A stretch of 64,000 nucleotides of DNA. Origin: Betaproteobacteria bacterium RIFCSPLOWO2_12_FULL_62_58. Its GTDB lineage: Bacteria > Pseudomonadota > Gammaproteobacteria > Burkholderiales > SG8-41. The stretch's first letter is position 1, and each line of letters begins with the position of its first letter. The stretch lies in contig MERI01000093.1 of the NCBI GenBank assembly GCA_001772005.1, positions 8,463 to 72,462 of the forward strand, read 5' to 3'. The notes under the pieces were generated by a model, which was not told the DNA's origin, ran no database searches, and saw only the letters and a list, made by a program, of their open reading frames with translations. The translations under genes and the position numbers were made by a program. Below, one piece after another: positions 10,335 through 18,574 of this stretch.

Positions 10335-10966
10335 TTCACGGTCGCCTGCGCCTGCTGGACAAGCGCCTTGTTCTTCTCGGCAAGCGCCTTGATGAGACCG
10401 TCGATGCCGTTCTTCTGGATTTCGGTGTTAAAGGTGTTGCGGTAATTTTCCACGAGGCTGATGCCTTCGATTTTGACGTTGTAGACTTTCCAGCCCTGGT
10501 CCGTTTTCTCCATGCTGTAATCGACGGCGACCGGCTGCCCGCTCGGCTGCTTGATGAGCGATTTGACCACCACGTCGTCATCGCCCGGCGCCAGCTTGAG
10601 CGGACGGTACTCGATGATCTGATTCTTGTACTGCGTGAACGCGGCGGTATAAGTACGCACCAGCAGCACGCGGAATTCGCTGGTCAGCGCTTTGCGCTGT
10701 CCAGGGTTGGCCTGACTCCAGTTCTTGCCCATCGCGAGCCGGGTCATGGTGGTGAAACTGAAATGCGGCGCGATCTTGGTTTCGATCAGCTCATATACCT
10801 TTTTGTGGCTTCCGGCCTGAATGTCCTTGTCGGCACGGATGATTGCCGTCACCTCGTCGGTGACGGCTTTCGCCAGCGCGTCCGGCGCCATCGTCTGCGC
10901 ACGGGCCGGGATGGCCGCCAGGAAACATACCGAAAGAATCAACAGGAACAATCGGTTGCGCATCAT
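10331..10966 (-). CDS. mlaC: MlaC, periplasmic phospholipid carrier
   Basis: Shuttles phospholipids between outer-membrane MlaA and the inner-membrane MlaFEDB complex. 211 residues with a signal peptide (FLLILSVCFLAAIPARA, cleavage about residue 23). MlaC/Ttg2D motifs: KIAPHFSFTTMTRLAMG and NPGQRKALTSEF. The start is an ATG-ATG pair preceded by ggagaa. MlaA/VacJ is not encoded in this window. Confidence 0.94.
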   Translation of the reverse strand: MMRNRLFLLILSVCFLAAIPARAQTMAPDALAKAVTDEVTAIIRADKDIQAGSHKKVYELIETKIAPHFSFTTMTRLAMGKNWSQANPGQRKALTSEFRVLLVRTYTAAFTQYKNQIIEYRPLKLAPGDDDVVVKSLIKQPSGQPVAVDYSMEKTDQGWKVYNVKIEGISLVENYRNTFNTEIQKNGIDGLIKALAEKNKALVQQAQATVK

Positions 10967-10994
10967 TTTCTCCGTAACAGGTCAGCCGCGCCGG

Positions 10995-11465
10995 TCATTT
11001 CTTGGAGTCGCCTTCAGCCGCCTTGCTGTAAAGGAACTGGCTGATGAGTTTTTCCAGCACCACCGCCGATTGCGTGAGCTTGATCGTTTCGTCCTGGGCG
11101 AGCATCTTGTCATCGCCGCCGCCTTCGAGCCCTATATATTGCTCGCCGAGCAGCCCCGAAGTCAGGATCGACGCGGTGGTGTCCTTCGGAAATTTGTAGT
11201 TCTTCTCGATTCTCAGCGCCACACGGGCGGTGAACCGGTCGTTATTGAAGGTGATTTCGGCAACGCGACCCACCACTACGCCGGCGCTTTTCACCGGCGC
11301 GCGCGGCTTCAGCCCGCCGATATTGTCAAAATTCGCATAGAGCTGGTAGGTATCGGCCACGCTGAAGCCGCTCATGTTTCCCACCTTGAGCGCCAGGACC
11401 AGCAACGCGCCGATGCCCGCGCAAACGAAAAGTCCCACCCACAAGTCGAGCATCGAACGTTCCAT
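10995..11465 (-). CDS. mlaD: MlaD, MCE-domain lipid transport protein
   Basis: Membrane-anchored MCE protein that forms a hexameric ring on MlaE. 156 residues: one N-terminal TM helix (LWVGLFVCAGIGALLVLAL), then a single MCE domain with NIGGLKPRAPVKSAGVVVG and the conserved LLGEQYIGLEGG. I take ATG at 11465, not the TTG one codon earlier, because TGATG overlaps the mlaE stop and gives [11 protein letters not shown]. Confidence 0.94.
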   Translation of the reverse strand: MERSMLDLWVGLFVCAGIGALLVLALKVGNMSGFSVADTYQLYANFDNIGGLKPRAPVKSAGVVVGRVAEITFNNDRFTARVALRIEKNYKFPKDTTASILTSGLLGEQYIGLEGGGDDKMLAQDETIKLTQSAVVLEKLISQFLYSKAAEGDSKK

Positions 11466-12259
11466 CAAGCCCCCCGAAACATGAATGAGGTCAATATGAA
11501 ATCCAGGCCCAGAACAGCGAGCGATGACGTGACCACGGTGCGCGTCGTGGCGCCGGACACGCCTTCCGCCGTCGGCGGCGCGTCGTAACCCTCGAACAGC
11601 GCGATCCAGGTCACGGCAACGCCGAACACGAAACTCTTGATCACGCCGTTCAGAATATCCTCGCGGAAATCAACCGCGTTCTGCATCTGCGACCAGAACG
11701 AGCCTTCGTCGACGCCGATCAGCACCACCCCGACCAGGTAGCCGCCGAACACACCCATGGCGCTGAACATCGCGGCGAGCAGCGGCATCGAAATGACGCC
11801 CGCCCAGAAACGCGGCGCCACCACCCTTGCAATCGGATCCACCGCCATCATTTCCATTGCCGACAATTGTTCCGTCGCCTTCATCAGACCGATCTCCGCG
11901 GTCATCGCCGACCCGGCACGGCTCGCAAACAGCAGCGCCGACACCACCGGGCCCAGTTCACGCACCAGCGACAACGCCACCAGCACGCCGAGCGCGGATT
12001 CCGAGCCGTAGGTCTGCAAGGTCTGAAAACCCTGCAATCCCAACACCATGCCGACGAAAAGTCCCGACACCAGGATGATGATCAGCGACAGGACGCCGGT
12101 GAAGTATAGCTCGCGGATGACGAGGCGCAGGCGGCGGAAGCTGGTCCCGGAATGCAGCAACGTGAGCGTGATGAAGCGCGCCGCGTAACCCAATCGCAGG
12201 ACGCCCTCAATCGTGACGTGGCCGATCCTGCGCACCGAAATGACCGCGCGTTCAGGCAT
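11465..12259 (-). CDS. mlaE: MlaE, lipid ABC transporter permease
   Basis: Integral-membrane permease of the Mla system. 264 residues, five to six hydrophobic segments. Family landmarks: [33 protein letters not shown] and the [21 protein letters not shown] coupling-helix region (split here for length). Overlaps mlaF by 8 nt and mlaD by 1 nt, so the operon is translationally coupled. Confidence 0.95.
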   Translation of the reverse strand: MPERAVISVRRIGHVTIEGVLRLGYAARFITLTLLHSGTSFRRLRLVIRELYFTGVLSLIIILVSGLFVGMVLGLQGFQTLQTYGSESALGVLVALSLVRELGPVVSALLFASRAGSAMTAEIGLMKATEQLSAMEMMAVDPIARVVAPRFWAGVISMPLLAAMFSAMGVFGGYLVGVVLIGVDEGSFWSQMQNAVDFREDILNGVIKSFVFGVAVTWIALFEGYDAPPTAEGVSGATTRTVVTSSLAVLGLDFILTSFMFRGA

Positions 12260-13064
12260 TATGCGCCTCCAGCTTCAGGTCCTTCGCATAATTCGCGCTC
12301 GGATATTGAAACGGCACCGGCCCGTCGGCCTCGCCGTGCATGAACTGGTGGACCAGAGGATCGGTTGCCGCACGCATGTCTCCGGGCGTGCCGTGGGCAA
12401 CGATCTTGCCGTCCGACACGTAATAGACGTAATCGACGAGTTCCAGCGTTTCCTCCACATCGTGCGTCACCACAATGGAGGTCGCGCCCAGCGCATCGTT
12501 GAGCCGCCGGATCAAGTTTCTGATCACGCCGAGCGAAATCGGGTCGAGGCCGGTGAACGGCTCGTCGTACATGATCAGCATGGGATCGAGCGCGATCGCG
12601 CGCGCCAATGCCACCCGCCGCGCCATGCCGCCGGACAGCTGGGACGGCATCAGCCGATGCGCGCCGCGCAGGCCGACAGCGTGCAGTTTCATCATCACCA
12701 GATCGCGGATAATGCGCTCCGGCAGATGGGTATGCTCGCGCATCTGGAACGCCACGTTGTCGAACACCGACAAGTCGGTGAACAAGGCGCCGAACTGGAA
12801 CAGCATGCCCATGCGGCGGCGCATCCGGTAGATTCCGTCCTGGTCGAGCTCGTTGACCAGCCGGCCGTCCACCTTGACCTGACCCTGGCCCGGTTTCATC
12901 ACGCCGCCGATCAGGCGCAGCAACGTGGTCTTGCCCGAACCGCTGATGCCCATGATCGCCACCACTTTGCCGCGCGGGATGGCCATGTTGATCCCGGTCA
13001 GGATCGGGCGCCGGTCGTAGGCAAAGTTGACGTCGGTGATTTCGATCAGGTTGTCCGTCGCCAC
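12252..13064 (-). CDS. mlaF: MlaF, lipid ABC transporter ATPase
   Basis: Cytoplasmic ATPase of MlaFEDB, powering phospholipid movement across the envelope. 270 residues. Walker A GISGSGKT, signature LSGGMARR, Walker [14 protein letters not shown], switch His in [11 protein letters not shown] start at 13064. First gene of the minus-strand unit; a plausible promoter lies 27-56 bp upstream. Confidence 0.95.
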   Translation of the reverse strand: MATDNLIEITDVNFAYDRRPILTGINMAIPRGKVVAIMGISGSGKTTLLRLIGGVMKPGQGQVKVDGRLVNELDQDGIYRMRRRMGMLFQFGALFTDLSVFDNVAFQMREHTHLPERIIRDLVMMKLHAVGLRGAHRLMPSQLSGGMARRVALARAIALDPMLIMYDEPFTGLDPISLGVIRNLIRRLNDALGATSIVVTHDVEETLELVDYVYYVSDGKIVAHGTPGDMRAATDPLVHQFMHGEADGPVPFQYPSANYAKDLKLEAHNA

Positions 13065-13090
13065 GAGGATTCAGCCACTAAAAAGTGCAA

Positions 13091-13120
13091 ATTTTAAACC
13101 AGTTTCAGCAACCCGACCAA
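13091..13120 (-). promoter_or_regulatory. Candidate sigma-70 promoter of the mla operon
   Basis: On the minus strand, -35-like TTGGTC (13120-13115) and -10 TAAAAT (13096-13091) with an 18-bp spacer. The predicted start is about 20 nt before the mlaF GTG. The surrounding region is AT-rich. The -35 matches consensus poorly. Confidence 0.45.
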
Positions 13121-13187
13121 TTAAGATGCCTGGATGCCGCGCGCCCGCACTGGCATGATATGCCGTTTACGCTCCAGATTCGCTCCC

Positions 13188-14249
13188 ATGCGCTTCGATT
13201 TGTTCTACGAGCTGGCGGTCCCCGCCGATTGCGGCCGCAGCGAGGCCGAGGTTTACGCCGATGCGCTGGCCGAGATCGAACTTGCGGACCGGCTGGGCTA
13301 TCGCTGCGCGTGGCTGGTCGAACACCACTTCATGCGCGGCTACTCGCACTCTTCCAAGCCCGAACTTGTGCTCGCGGCGGCGGCGCAGCGCACGCGCAAC
13401 ATCCGCCTCGGTCATGCGGTGATTCCGCTGCCGCTGCATCACCCGGTGCACGTCGCGGAACGCCTGGCCACCCTTGACATCTTGTCCTGCGGCCGGCTCG
13501 AGCTCGGCATCGGGCGCGGGTTTTCGCCGCGCGAATACGCGGTGTTCGGCGTGCCGATGGAAGCAAGCCGCGAACTGGCCGAAGAAAGCCTCGACATCCT
13601 GCGCCTGAGCTTCTCGGCGCATCCTGTTACCTACCGCGGCCGGCACTACCGGCTGGATGCGCTCGACATCGTGCCGCGCGCCATCCAGCAACCGCATCCG
13701 CCGCTATGGACGGCGGCGGTGAGCCCCGGCACCTACCCGTGGGCGGCCACGCGCGGGCTCGGCGTGCTGTCCGGCCCGTTCAAGCCGTGGTTCATGGTGA
13801 AACACGACATCGGCAACTTCCGCGCAGCGTGGCAGGGCCGTGAAGCGCCGCGCATCGGCATGACGCTCGGCGTGCTGTGCCTGAAGGATGGAAAACACGC
13901 GCGCGCGCTGGCGCAGCCGGCCTTCACCTGGTTCTACCGCGAACTCTACAAAACGACGCTGCCGGTGCTGGAGCAACTCTACCCGAGCTACGAGCAGATT
14001 CATGAGCTCGGGCGCTTTCGCCAGTTGATGAAGCTCGGCATCGACTTCGGCCTCGCCGACACCTTCGGCTTGACCGTCGTCGGCGACCCGGAAGGTTGTG
14101 TCGCCAAACTTCAAAAATACGCCGCGGCCGGCGTCACCCATGTGCTGTGCGCGTTCGGCGCAGGTGCGGTCGAAACCAGCATCGTGCGCGAATCGATGGA
14201 ACTCTTCGCACGGGAAGTGATGCCCGCGTTCGATAGGATTGAGGATTGA
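13188..14249 (+). CDS. LLM class flavin-dependent oxidoreductase
   Basis: Bacterial luciferase-like monooxygenase, using reduced flavin to oxidise an unidentified substrate. 353 residues from MRFDLFYELAVPADCG. Family segments: LGYRCAWLVEHHF, LGHAVIPLPLHHPVHVAERLATLD and GRLELGIGRGFSPREY. I prefer ATG 13188 over the upstream in-frame ATG 13134 because the conserved beta-1 strand starts there. The final codons (aggattgaggattga) are themselves heptamer repeat. It is divergent from the mla operon and followed by an SDR gene; function in vivo is unknown. Confidence 0.85.
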   Translation: MRFDLFYELAVPADCGRSEAEVYADALAEIELADRLGYRCAWLVEHHFMRGYSHSSKPELVLAAAAQRTRNIRLGHAVIPLPLHHPVHVAERLATLDILSCGRLELGIGRGFSPREYAVFGVPMEASRELAEESLDILRLSFSAHPVTYRGRHYRLDALDIVPRAIQQPHPPLWTAAVSPGTYPWAATRGLGVLSGPFKPWFMVKHDIGNFRAAWQGREAPRIGMTLGVLCLKDGKHARALAQPAFTWFYRELYKTTLPVLEQLYPSYEQIHELGRFRQLMKLGIDFGLADTFGLTVVGDPEGCVAKLQKYAAAGVTHVLCAFGAGAVETSIVRESMELFAREVMPAFDRIED

Positions 14250-14313
14250 GCGGCAGGCTTGATCGCGCATATGTGTTGCCCTCGATCCTCCATCCTCGAT
14301 CCTCGATCCTGAC
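14239..14313. repeat. Heptamer array spanning the LLM gene stop codon
   Basis: aggattgaggattga (14239-14253) includes the TGA at 14247-14249. A mirrored run of tcgatcc heptamers follows at 14281-14310, ending just before the next ATG. Confidence 0.8.
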
Positions 14314-14318
14314 GCGCC

Positions 14319-15206
14319 ATGCGCGTCTTCGTCACCGGCTCCAGCGCGCATCTCGCGCAGGCGCTATTGCCAAAGCTGTGCGCGAACCCGGATGTCGAAC
14401 GCGTCACCGGGATCGACCGCCTTCGACCCCGATTCCGCCATCCGAAATTTGCAGTCTCGCAACTCGATATTCGCGATCCCCGGCTTGCCGCGCTGGTTGC
14501 CGGTCACGATGCCCTGGTGCATCTCGCTTTTATCGTGCTGCGCGGCCGGATGGACGAACGCGAGATGTTCGACATCAACGTCAACGGCAGCTACAAGGTG
14601 TTTCATGCCGCGCGCGAGGCCGGCGCGAAGCGTCTGATCCATATGTCGAGCGCCGCAGTGTATGGCAGCGGCGTGCATGTGAGCGAGGAAACATCATTCG
14701 ATCCACTGCCGCGGTTCCTCTACGCCCGGCACAAAGCGCACCTGGAGCAGATGCTGGCGATCGAATTTCCCGAATGCGTGCGGCTGCGGCCGCACGTGGT
14801 CCTGGGTCCGAACGCTCAGCCGCTGCTCAAACGGCTGCTCAACCAGCCGTGCTATGTGCGGCTGCCCGAGCCCCACCCGCTGCTGCAATGCGTGCACGAG
14901 GACGACGTGGCGCAGGCGGTGCTGCTCGCCCTCGCGCGCGATGTGAAGGGGCCATTCAACCTCGCGGTCGAGGACAATTTCAGTTTCCGCGAGGCCATCA
15001 GGCGCCGGCACCGCCTGAGCATTCCTCTGCCCCTGTCCACCGCGCGCGCGGGACTTAACATGGCGTGGAAGATGTTCGGGTGGGGCGGCGAACCGGCGTG
15101 GATCGAAGGGCTCACCAGGACGCTGCTGCTCGACTGCCGCCGCGCTGCGGTCGAGTTCGGCTGGCGCAGCAGCTACTCGGCTGCCGAAGTGCTGGCGCAG
15201 ACTTGA
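14319..15206 (+). CDS. NAD(P)-dependent epimerase/dehydratase (extended SDR)
   Basis: Nucleotide-sugar-epimerase-like extended SDR of 295 residues. N-terminal Rossmann strand MRVFVTG, Asp-containing DIRD segment, HLAF (canonical HLAA), HMSSAAVYGSG and the catalytic YARHK (YxxxK). The glycine motif is degenerate: TGxxGxxG reads T6-G7-S-S-A10-H-L-A13, with two glycines replaced by alanine, so nucleotide binding may be altered. The substrate is unknown. The 3' end of the gene lies in a repeat that recurs at 16512. Confidence 0.82.
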   Translation: MRVFVTGSSAHLAQALLPKLCANPDVERVTGIDRLRPRFRHPKFAVSQLDIRDPRLAALVAGHDALVHLAFIVLRGRMDEREMFDINVNGSYKVFHAAREAGAKRLIHMSSAAVYGSGVHVSEETSFDPLPRFLYARHKAHLEQMLAIEFPECVRLRPHVVLGPNAQPLLKRLLNQPCYVRLPEPHPLLQCVHEDDVAQAVLLALARDVKGPFNLAVEDNFSFREAIRRRHRLSIPLPLSTARAGLNMAWKMFGWGGEPAWIEGLTRTLLLDCRRAAVEFGWRSSYSAAEVLAQT

Positions 15207-15289
15207 AAACCCAAAAGCTGGAACGCAAAGCACGCGAAGGTTCACGAAGGACGCAAAGGAAAAACGAGAATCAAAAAACTGAATCAGCA
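15186..15289 (+). repeat. Direct repeat, left copy, flanking cassette island
   Basis: About 100 bp beginning in the last codons of the epimerase gene. The stretch from ccaaaagctggaacgcaaag onward is almost identical to 16536-16611, 1,325 bp away. Recombination between the copies would delete everything between them. Confidence 0.9.
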
Positions 15290-15405
15290 AGACACCACGG
15301 ACGGTTGGCATGCCGAATTAAGGAAGCAACGCTTGACGTTCGCGGTGACCCGGACCAGTGAACGCAGGGAGCAGCACTTCCAAAGTGTCGATGTCGGCCA
15401 CGCCG
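15290..15405. other. Non-coding stretch after yggL
   Basis: Lies downstream of yggL on the minus strand, where a second attC would be expected. A possible R'' box (CTTTAAC) overlaps the yggL stop, but no convincing long stem or GTTRRRY partner was found. Confidence 0.4.
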
Positions 15406-15744
15406 TTAAAGCGGGCGTTCCTCGTTCCGCCCATACCACGCGTCAGTAAGTGGACCAACCTCAACTGCCTCAATCTCTGGCCGTGAACGTAGCCAATCGC
15501 CAACGCCCTCTCGATGTTCTTCCGTCGCTGAGCCACGACCCCAGGCCGTTATGAACCCTTCAGTGCTCCCGCCGAAGGCCAGTCCGTTTCGTTCAATTGC
15601 CTCAAGGATAAAGGCATTCCAGAACTTCTCGCTGTCCCTATCCGATAGCCCGCGATGTAACCGAAATGACACCTCAAAACCGAGCTCCTGAAATTCACCG
15701 ATGCGAAGCTTCTTACGAAGACGACCGCTGCGATGTTTCGGCAT
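15406..15744 (-). CDS. yggL: YggL family (DUF469) 50S ribosome-binding protein
   Basis: 112 residues from MPKHRSGRLRKKL. It matches the E. coli YggL pattern: N-terminal basic RSxRLRKKL, then IGEFQELGFEVSFR, a central acidic helix, IERNGLAFGGS, and TEEHREGVGDWL. YggL associates with the large ribosomal subunit; its precise role is unsettled. I take the ATG at 15744 instead of the preceding TTG. Its start is 11 bp from an attC site, and its codon use is less GC-rich than neighbours, consistent with a mobile gene cassette. Confidence 0.88.
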   Translation of the reverse strand: MPKHRSGRLRKKLRIGEFQELGFEVSFRLHRGLSDRDSEKFWNAFILEAIERNGLAFGGSTEGFITAWGRGSATEEHREGVGDWLRSRPEIEAVEVGPLTDAWYGRNEERPL

Positions 15745-15754
15745 CAATTCACGC

Positions 15755-15812
15755 CTTTAACGCCGGGCTTCACTGGCGGCTGCAGGCCGCCCGGTGGAAG
15801 CCATCGTTAGAC
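15755..15812 (-). mobile_element. Integron attC recombination site
   Basis: On the minus strand it begins with R'' GTCTAAC and ends with R' GTTAAAG. Between them GGCTTCCAC pairs with GTGAAGCC (one extra base on the left arm, the expected extrahelical base), then GGCGGC/GCCGCC around a CTGCA loop. It lies 5 bp after the toxin stop and 10 bp before yggL, exactly where a cassette boundary should be. Confidence 0.85.
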
Positions 15813-15817
15813 TCCGC

Positions 15818-16159
15818 TCAAAGCGATAGGACGAGACGAATTCCATCATCTACCGCGGCCAGCAGTCGGGGTGGAATCCTTCCGACGCGCTGAGTGAGAA
15901 ACGACTTGTCGACCGTAATAATTTGAGAAACGTTCACGACGGAGGGTTTCGACAGCCCCACCCCCCCTTTGGCTGGGAGCCGGAAATTTCCAGGTGCGTC
16001 CGCCAGTCGAAGATTGGACGTGATTACGGCAGCGATGACGGTGCTTATGCGGCTTTCGTTAAAGCTGTTTGCCGAGATGATGAGCAGCGGCCTTCGGAAC
16101 CCGGGACCAGACCCGGAGGGCTCAGGAAGGGAAGCCCACCAGATCTCCCCGCGACGCAT
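15818..16159 (-). CDS. MazF/PemK-type endoribonuclease toxin
   Basis: 113-residue toxin: MRRGEIWWASLPEPSGSGPG is the MazF/ChpK N-terminus with the conserved RGEIWW strand, followed by RRPLLIISAN and a C-terminal helix. Family members cleave mRNA at short motifs. Start is 2 nt after the antitoxin stop. The TGA is 5 bp from the attC, so antitoxin, toxin and attC form one gene cassette. Confidence 0.88.
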   Translation of the reverse strand: MRRGEIWWASLPEPSGSGPGFRRPLLIISANSFNESRISTVIAAVITSNLRLADAPGNFRLPAKGGVGLSKPSVVNVSQIITVDKSFLTQRVGRIPPRLLAAVDDGIRLVLSL

Positions 16160-16161
16160 CG

Positions 16162-16401
16162 CTACTCATCCCGGGCGACGGAGCGTTGCTGCAGCGAGGC
16201 GAGTCCGCGGTCAAGGGAGGAGATTTCCTTCGCGGGGCCATAGATTTCGTTAAGGCGGGAGGTGACCAGGTCATCGCGATGTTTCTCAACGAGCGCCGCC
16301 AGCGCCTTCGAGTAGAGCTCGCTACGGGAAACGCCAAGCCGCGCAGCTAATTGTTCAGCCGACTGAAAAACGCGATCAGGAATTGAAATTGCTGTTTTCA
16401 T
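16162..16401 (-). CDS. Ribbon-helix-helix antitoxin (MazE/PemI-like)
   Basis: 79-residue partner of the toxin at 15818-16159. MKTAISIPDRVFQSAEQLA is a ribbon-helix-helix DNA-binding N-terminus; the C-terminal half is the toxin-neutralising tail. A strong promoter overlaps an 18-bp palindrome directly upstream, as expected for autoregulation. No ribosome binding site is visible and the predicted transcription start is at or next to the ATG, so the mRNA is probably leaderless. Confidence 0.87.
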   Translation of the reverse strand: MKTAISIPDRVFQSAEQLAARLGVSRSELYSKALAALVEKHRDDLVTSRLNEIYGPAKEISSLDRGLASLQQRSVARDE

Positions 16402-16407
16402 GGAGTG

Positions 16408-16435
16408 AGTATAACACTGGTTATACCTTTGTCAA
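16408..16435 (-). promoter_or_regulatory. Promoter and operator of the cassette toxin-antitoxin
   Basis: Minus strand: -35 TTGACA (16435-16430), 16-bp spacer, -10 TATACT (16413-16408). The perfect palindrome gtataac-actg-gttatac (16409-16426) covers the -10 and spacer. The start codon A is 7 nt beyond the -10. Confidence 0.82.
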
Positions 16436-16511
16436 TTCCCACCAGCGGGGTCTATTTGGGGGTCGGGGCGGGGGGCATGGTCACCCTTGGCGGAGCAGCC
16501 ATACCGCTGCG

Positions 16512-16614
16512 TCAATGCTGGCACAGAGTTAAAACCCAAAAGCTGGAACGCAAAGCACGCGAAGGTTCACGAAGGACGCAAAGGAAAAACGAGAATCAAG
16601 AAACCGAATCAGCA
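16512..16614 (+). repeat. Direct repeat, right copy, flanking cassette island
   Basis: Matches 15186-15289. The homology even covers the bases corresponding to the epimerase C-terminal codons (tgctggcacaga against tgctggcgcaga), so the right copy includes a gene-end remnant. Confidence 0.9.
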
Positions 16615-16724
16615 TGTTAATCATGCCTGATCGATCGGCGCGTTTTGTTCAATGTCATTGGAGTTAGCGCTCTTCGCCTCACGCCTTTCTCCTCTCTTCT
16701 CTCGCCTTTCATTCATTTTTCATG

Positions 16725-16782
16725 TTCTTCCTTCGCGTCCTTCGTTTTTCCTTTGCGCCCTTCGCGTTCCAGCTTTTCAACC
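16725..16782 (-). repeat. Inverted partial copy of the island-flanking repeat
   Basis: Reverse complement reads aaaagctggaacgcgaaggg followed by cgcaaaggaaaaacga, the same family as 15211 and 16536 but diverged. It abuts the stop codon of the diiron gene (16783-16785). Confidence 0.75.
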
Positions 16783-17643
16783 TCAGCCCAGCCGAGGGCG
16801 AAGCCCGTAGCCTTCGAGCATCCGGAGCGTTGGGGCGAGGCACTGCGCAACGAAGCGCCGGCGCACCGGGTTGCGCGCCGCCGTCCTGCGCCACCACTTG
16901 CCGTGCGTGAGACCTGCAAGTTCATAGAAGCGCGGCGGCGGCAGATAGAAGGTATCGACAAACTGCCCGAGCAGCAGGTTCATGACCGGCGTCAGCAAGA
17001 GTCTCCGCCACGGCGGGCAGTCTTTCAGCGCGGCTTCCACTCTGCTGCGCGCGGCGGCGATGTGGCGCGCCTCATCGACGATGTGCAGGGTGCAGATCTG
17101 CCTGATCGCCGGGTTGAGCGCCGCGGCGTCAGTCCGCACATAGCGGTTGAACTTGTCGGGCACGTCTTCGGCAATCACCGTGGCAAGCCAGAACAGCGCC
17201 CCGCTCGCCGGCGCATGGCGCGCGAGCCAGTCGGCAACGCCGGGCGCGCGCCACGCGCCCGGCGCCAATGCGAGCCCGCTCGCCTCGATCGCCTTGAGGA
17301 ACATGAGGCTATGCCCCGCTTCTTCGCGCAACTCGTGCAGGAAATATTCGTACTCGGCGCGCGGCAGCGTAGCATCGAGCCTGCGCGACACGCGTTGCAC
17401 GAACACGCTTTCCAGCCACAGGCCGGTATGGATGACGTTGATGAACTCGTACTGCGACATGCGCTGCCTGACATCCACCGCGAGCGTGTCGTATTCGGGC
17501 AGACCGTAAAGCGACAGCGCCGGCTCCGGCAGCCAGAAACTCGTCACGTCCAGCCTGGACCAGTCGATCGCCGCGAGCGGATCGCGATACGGGCCGCTGT
17601 TGCCGGAGAGCTGCCTGAGCAGCGCGAGGTCTGCGTTCTGCAT
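16783..17643 (-). CDS. AurF-like diiron oxygenase family protein
   Basis: 286-residue ferritin-like protein. All seven carboxylate/histidine ligands of the AurF (p-aminobenzoate N-oxygenase) type appear: E78, E108xxH111, E159, and H187-x3-E191-x2-H194. This predicts an oxygen-activating diiron site; the substrate is unknown, and no natural-product genes are adjacent. I chose ATG 17643, not the upstream in-frame GTG, because a TATAAT (17655-17650) lies just before it. Divergent from an ABC ATPase gene across a heptamer array. Confidence 0.8.
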   Translation of the reverse strand: MQNADLALLRQLSGNSGPYRDPLAAIDWSRLDVTSFWLPEPALSLYGLPEYDTLAVDVRQRMSQYEFINVIHTGLWLESVFVQRVSRRLDATLPRAEYEYFLHELREEAGHSLMFLKAIEASGLALAPGAWRAPGVADWLARHAPASGALFWLATVIAEDVPDKFNRYVRTDAAALNPAIRQICTLHIVDEARHIAAARSRVEAALKDCPPWRRLLLTPVMNLLLGQFVDTFYLPPPRFYELAGLTHGKWWRRTAARNPVRRRFVAQCLAPTLRMLEGYGLRPRLG

Positions 17644-17653
17644 GACGAAATTA

Positions 17654-17722
17654 TACCGCTTGCCGCTCACCGCTCACCGCTTACCGTTTGTAGCTCACCA
17701 TTCACTGTTTACCATTCACCCG
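17654..17722. repeat. Heptamer array in divergent promoter region
   Basis: Runs of ctcaccg/cttaccg heptamers (17660-17688) then ttcactg/ttaccattcaccc. One orientation only. It separates the divergent diiron and ABC genes and must contain or abut both promoters. Confidence 0.85.
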
Positions 17723-17743
17723 GTTTGGGATAAGTTACAGCGC

Positions 17744-18478
<735 letters not shown>

Positions 18479-18574
18479 GCCGCGGCCTCCGGACCCAAAA
18501 CACGCTACTGCTCCCCGGCGTTGCGATCTGGCACAATATCCCCACAGCCAATAAGGCGCAGGAGCGCAAACCCG

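Noticed and set aside
15285-15405. Second attC downstream of yggL
   Set aside because: A CTTTAAC box overlaps the yggL stop, but no matching GTTRRRY partner or long stem is evident.
18529-18545. Sigma-54 promoter before the response regulator (tggcacaatatcccca)
   Set aside because: The -24 half fits but the -12 TTGC is absent.
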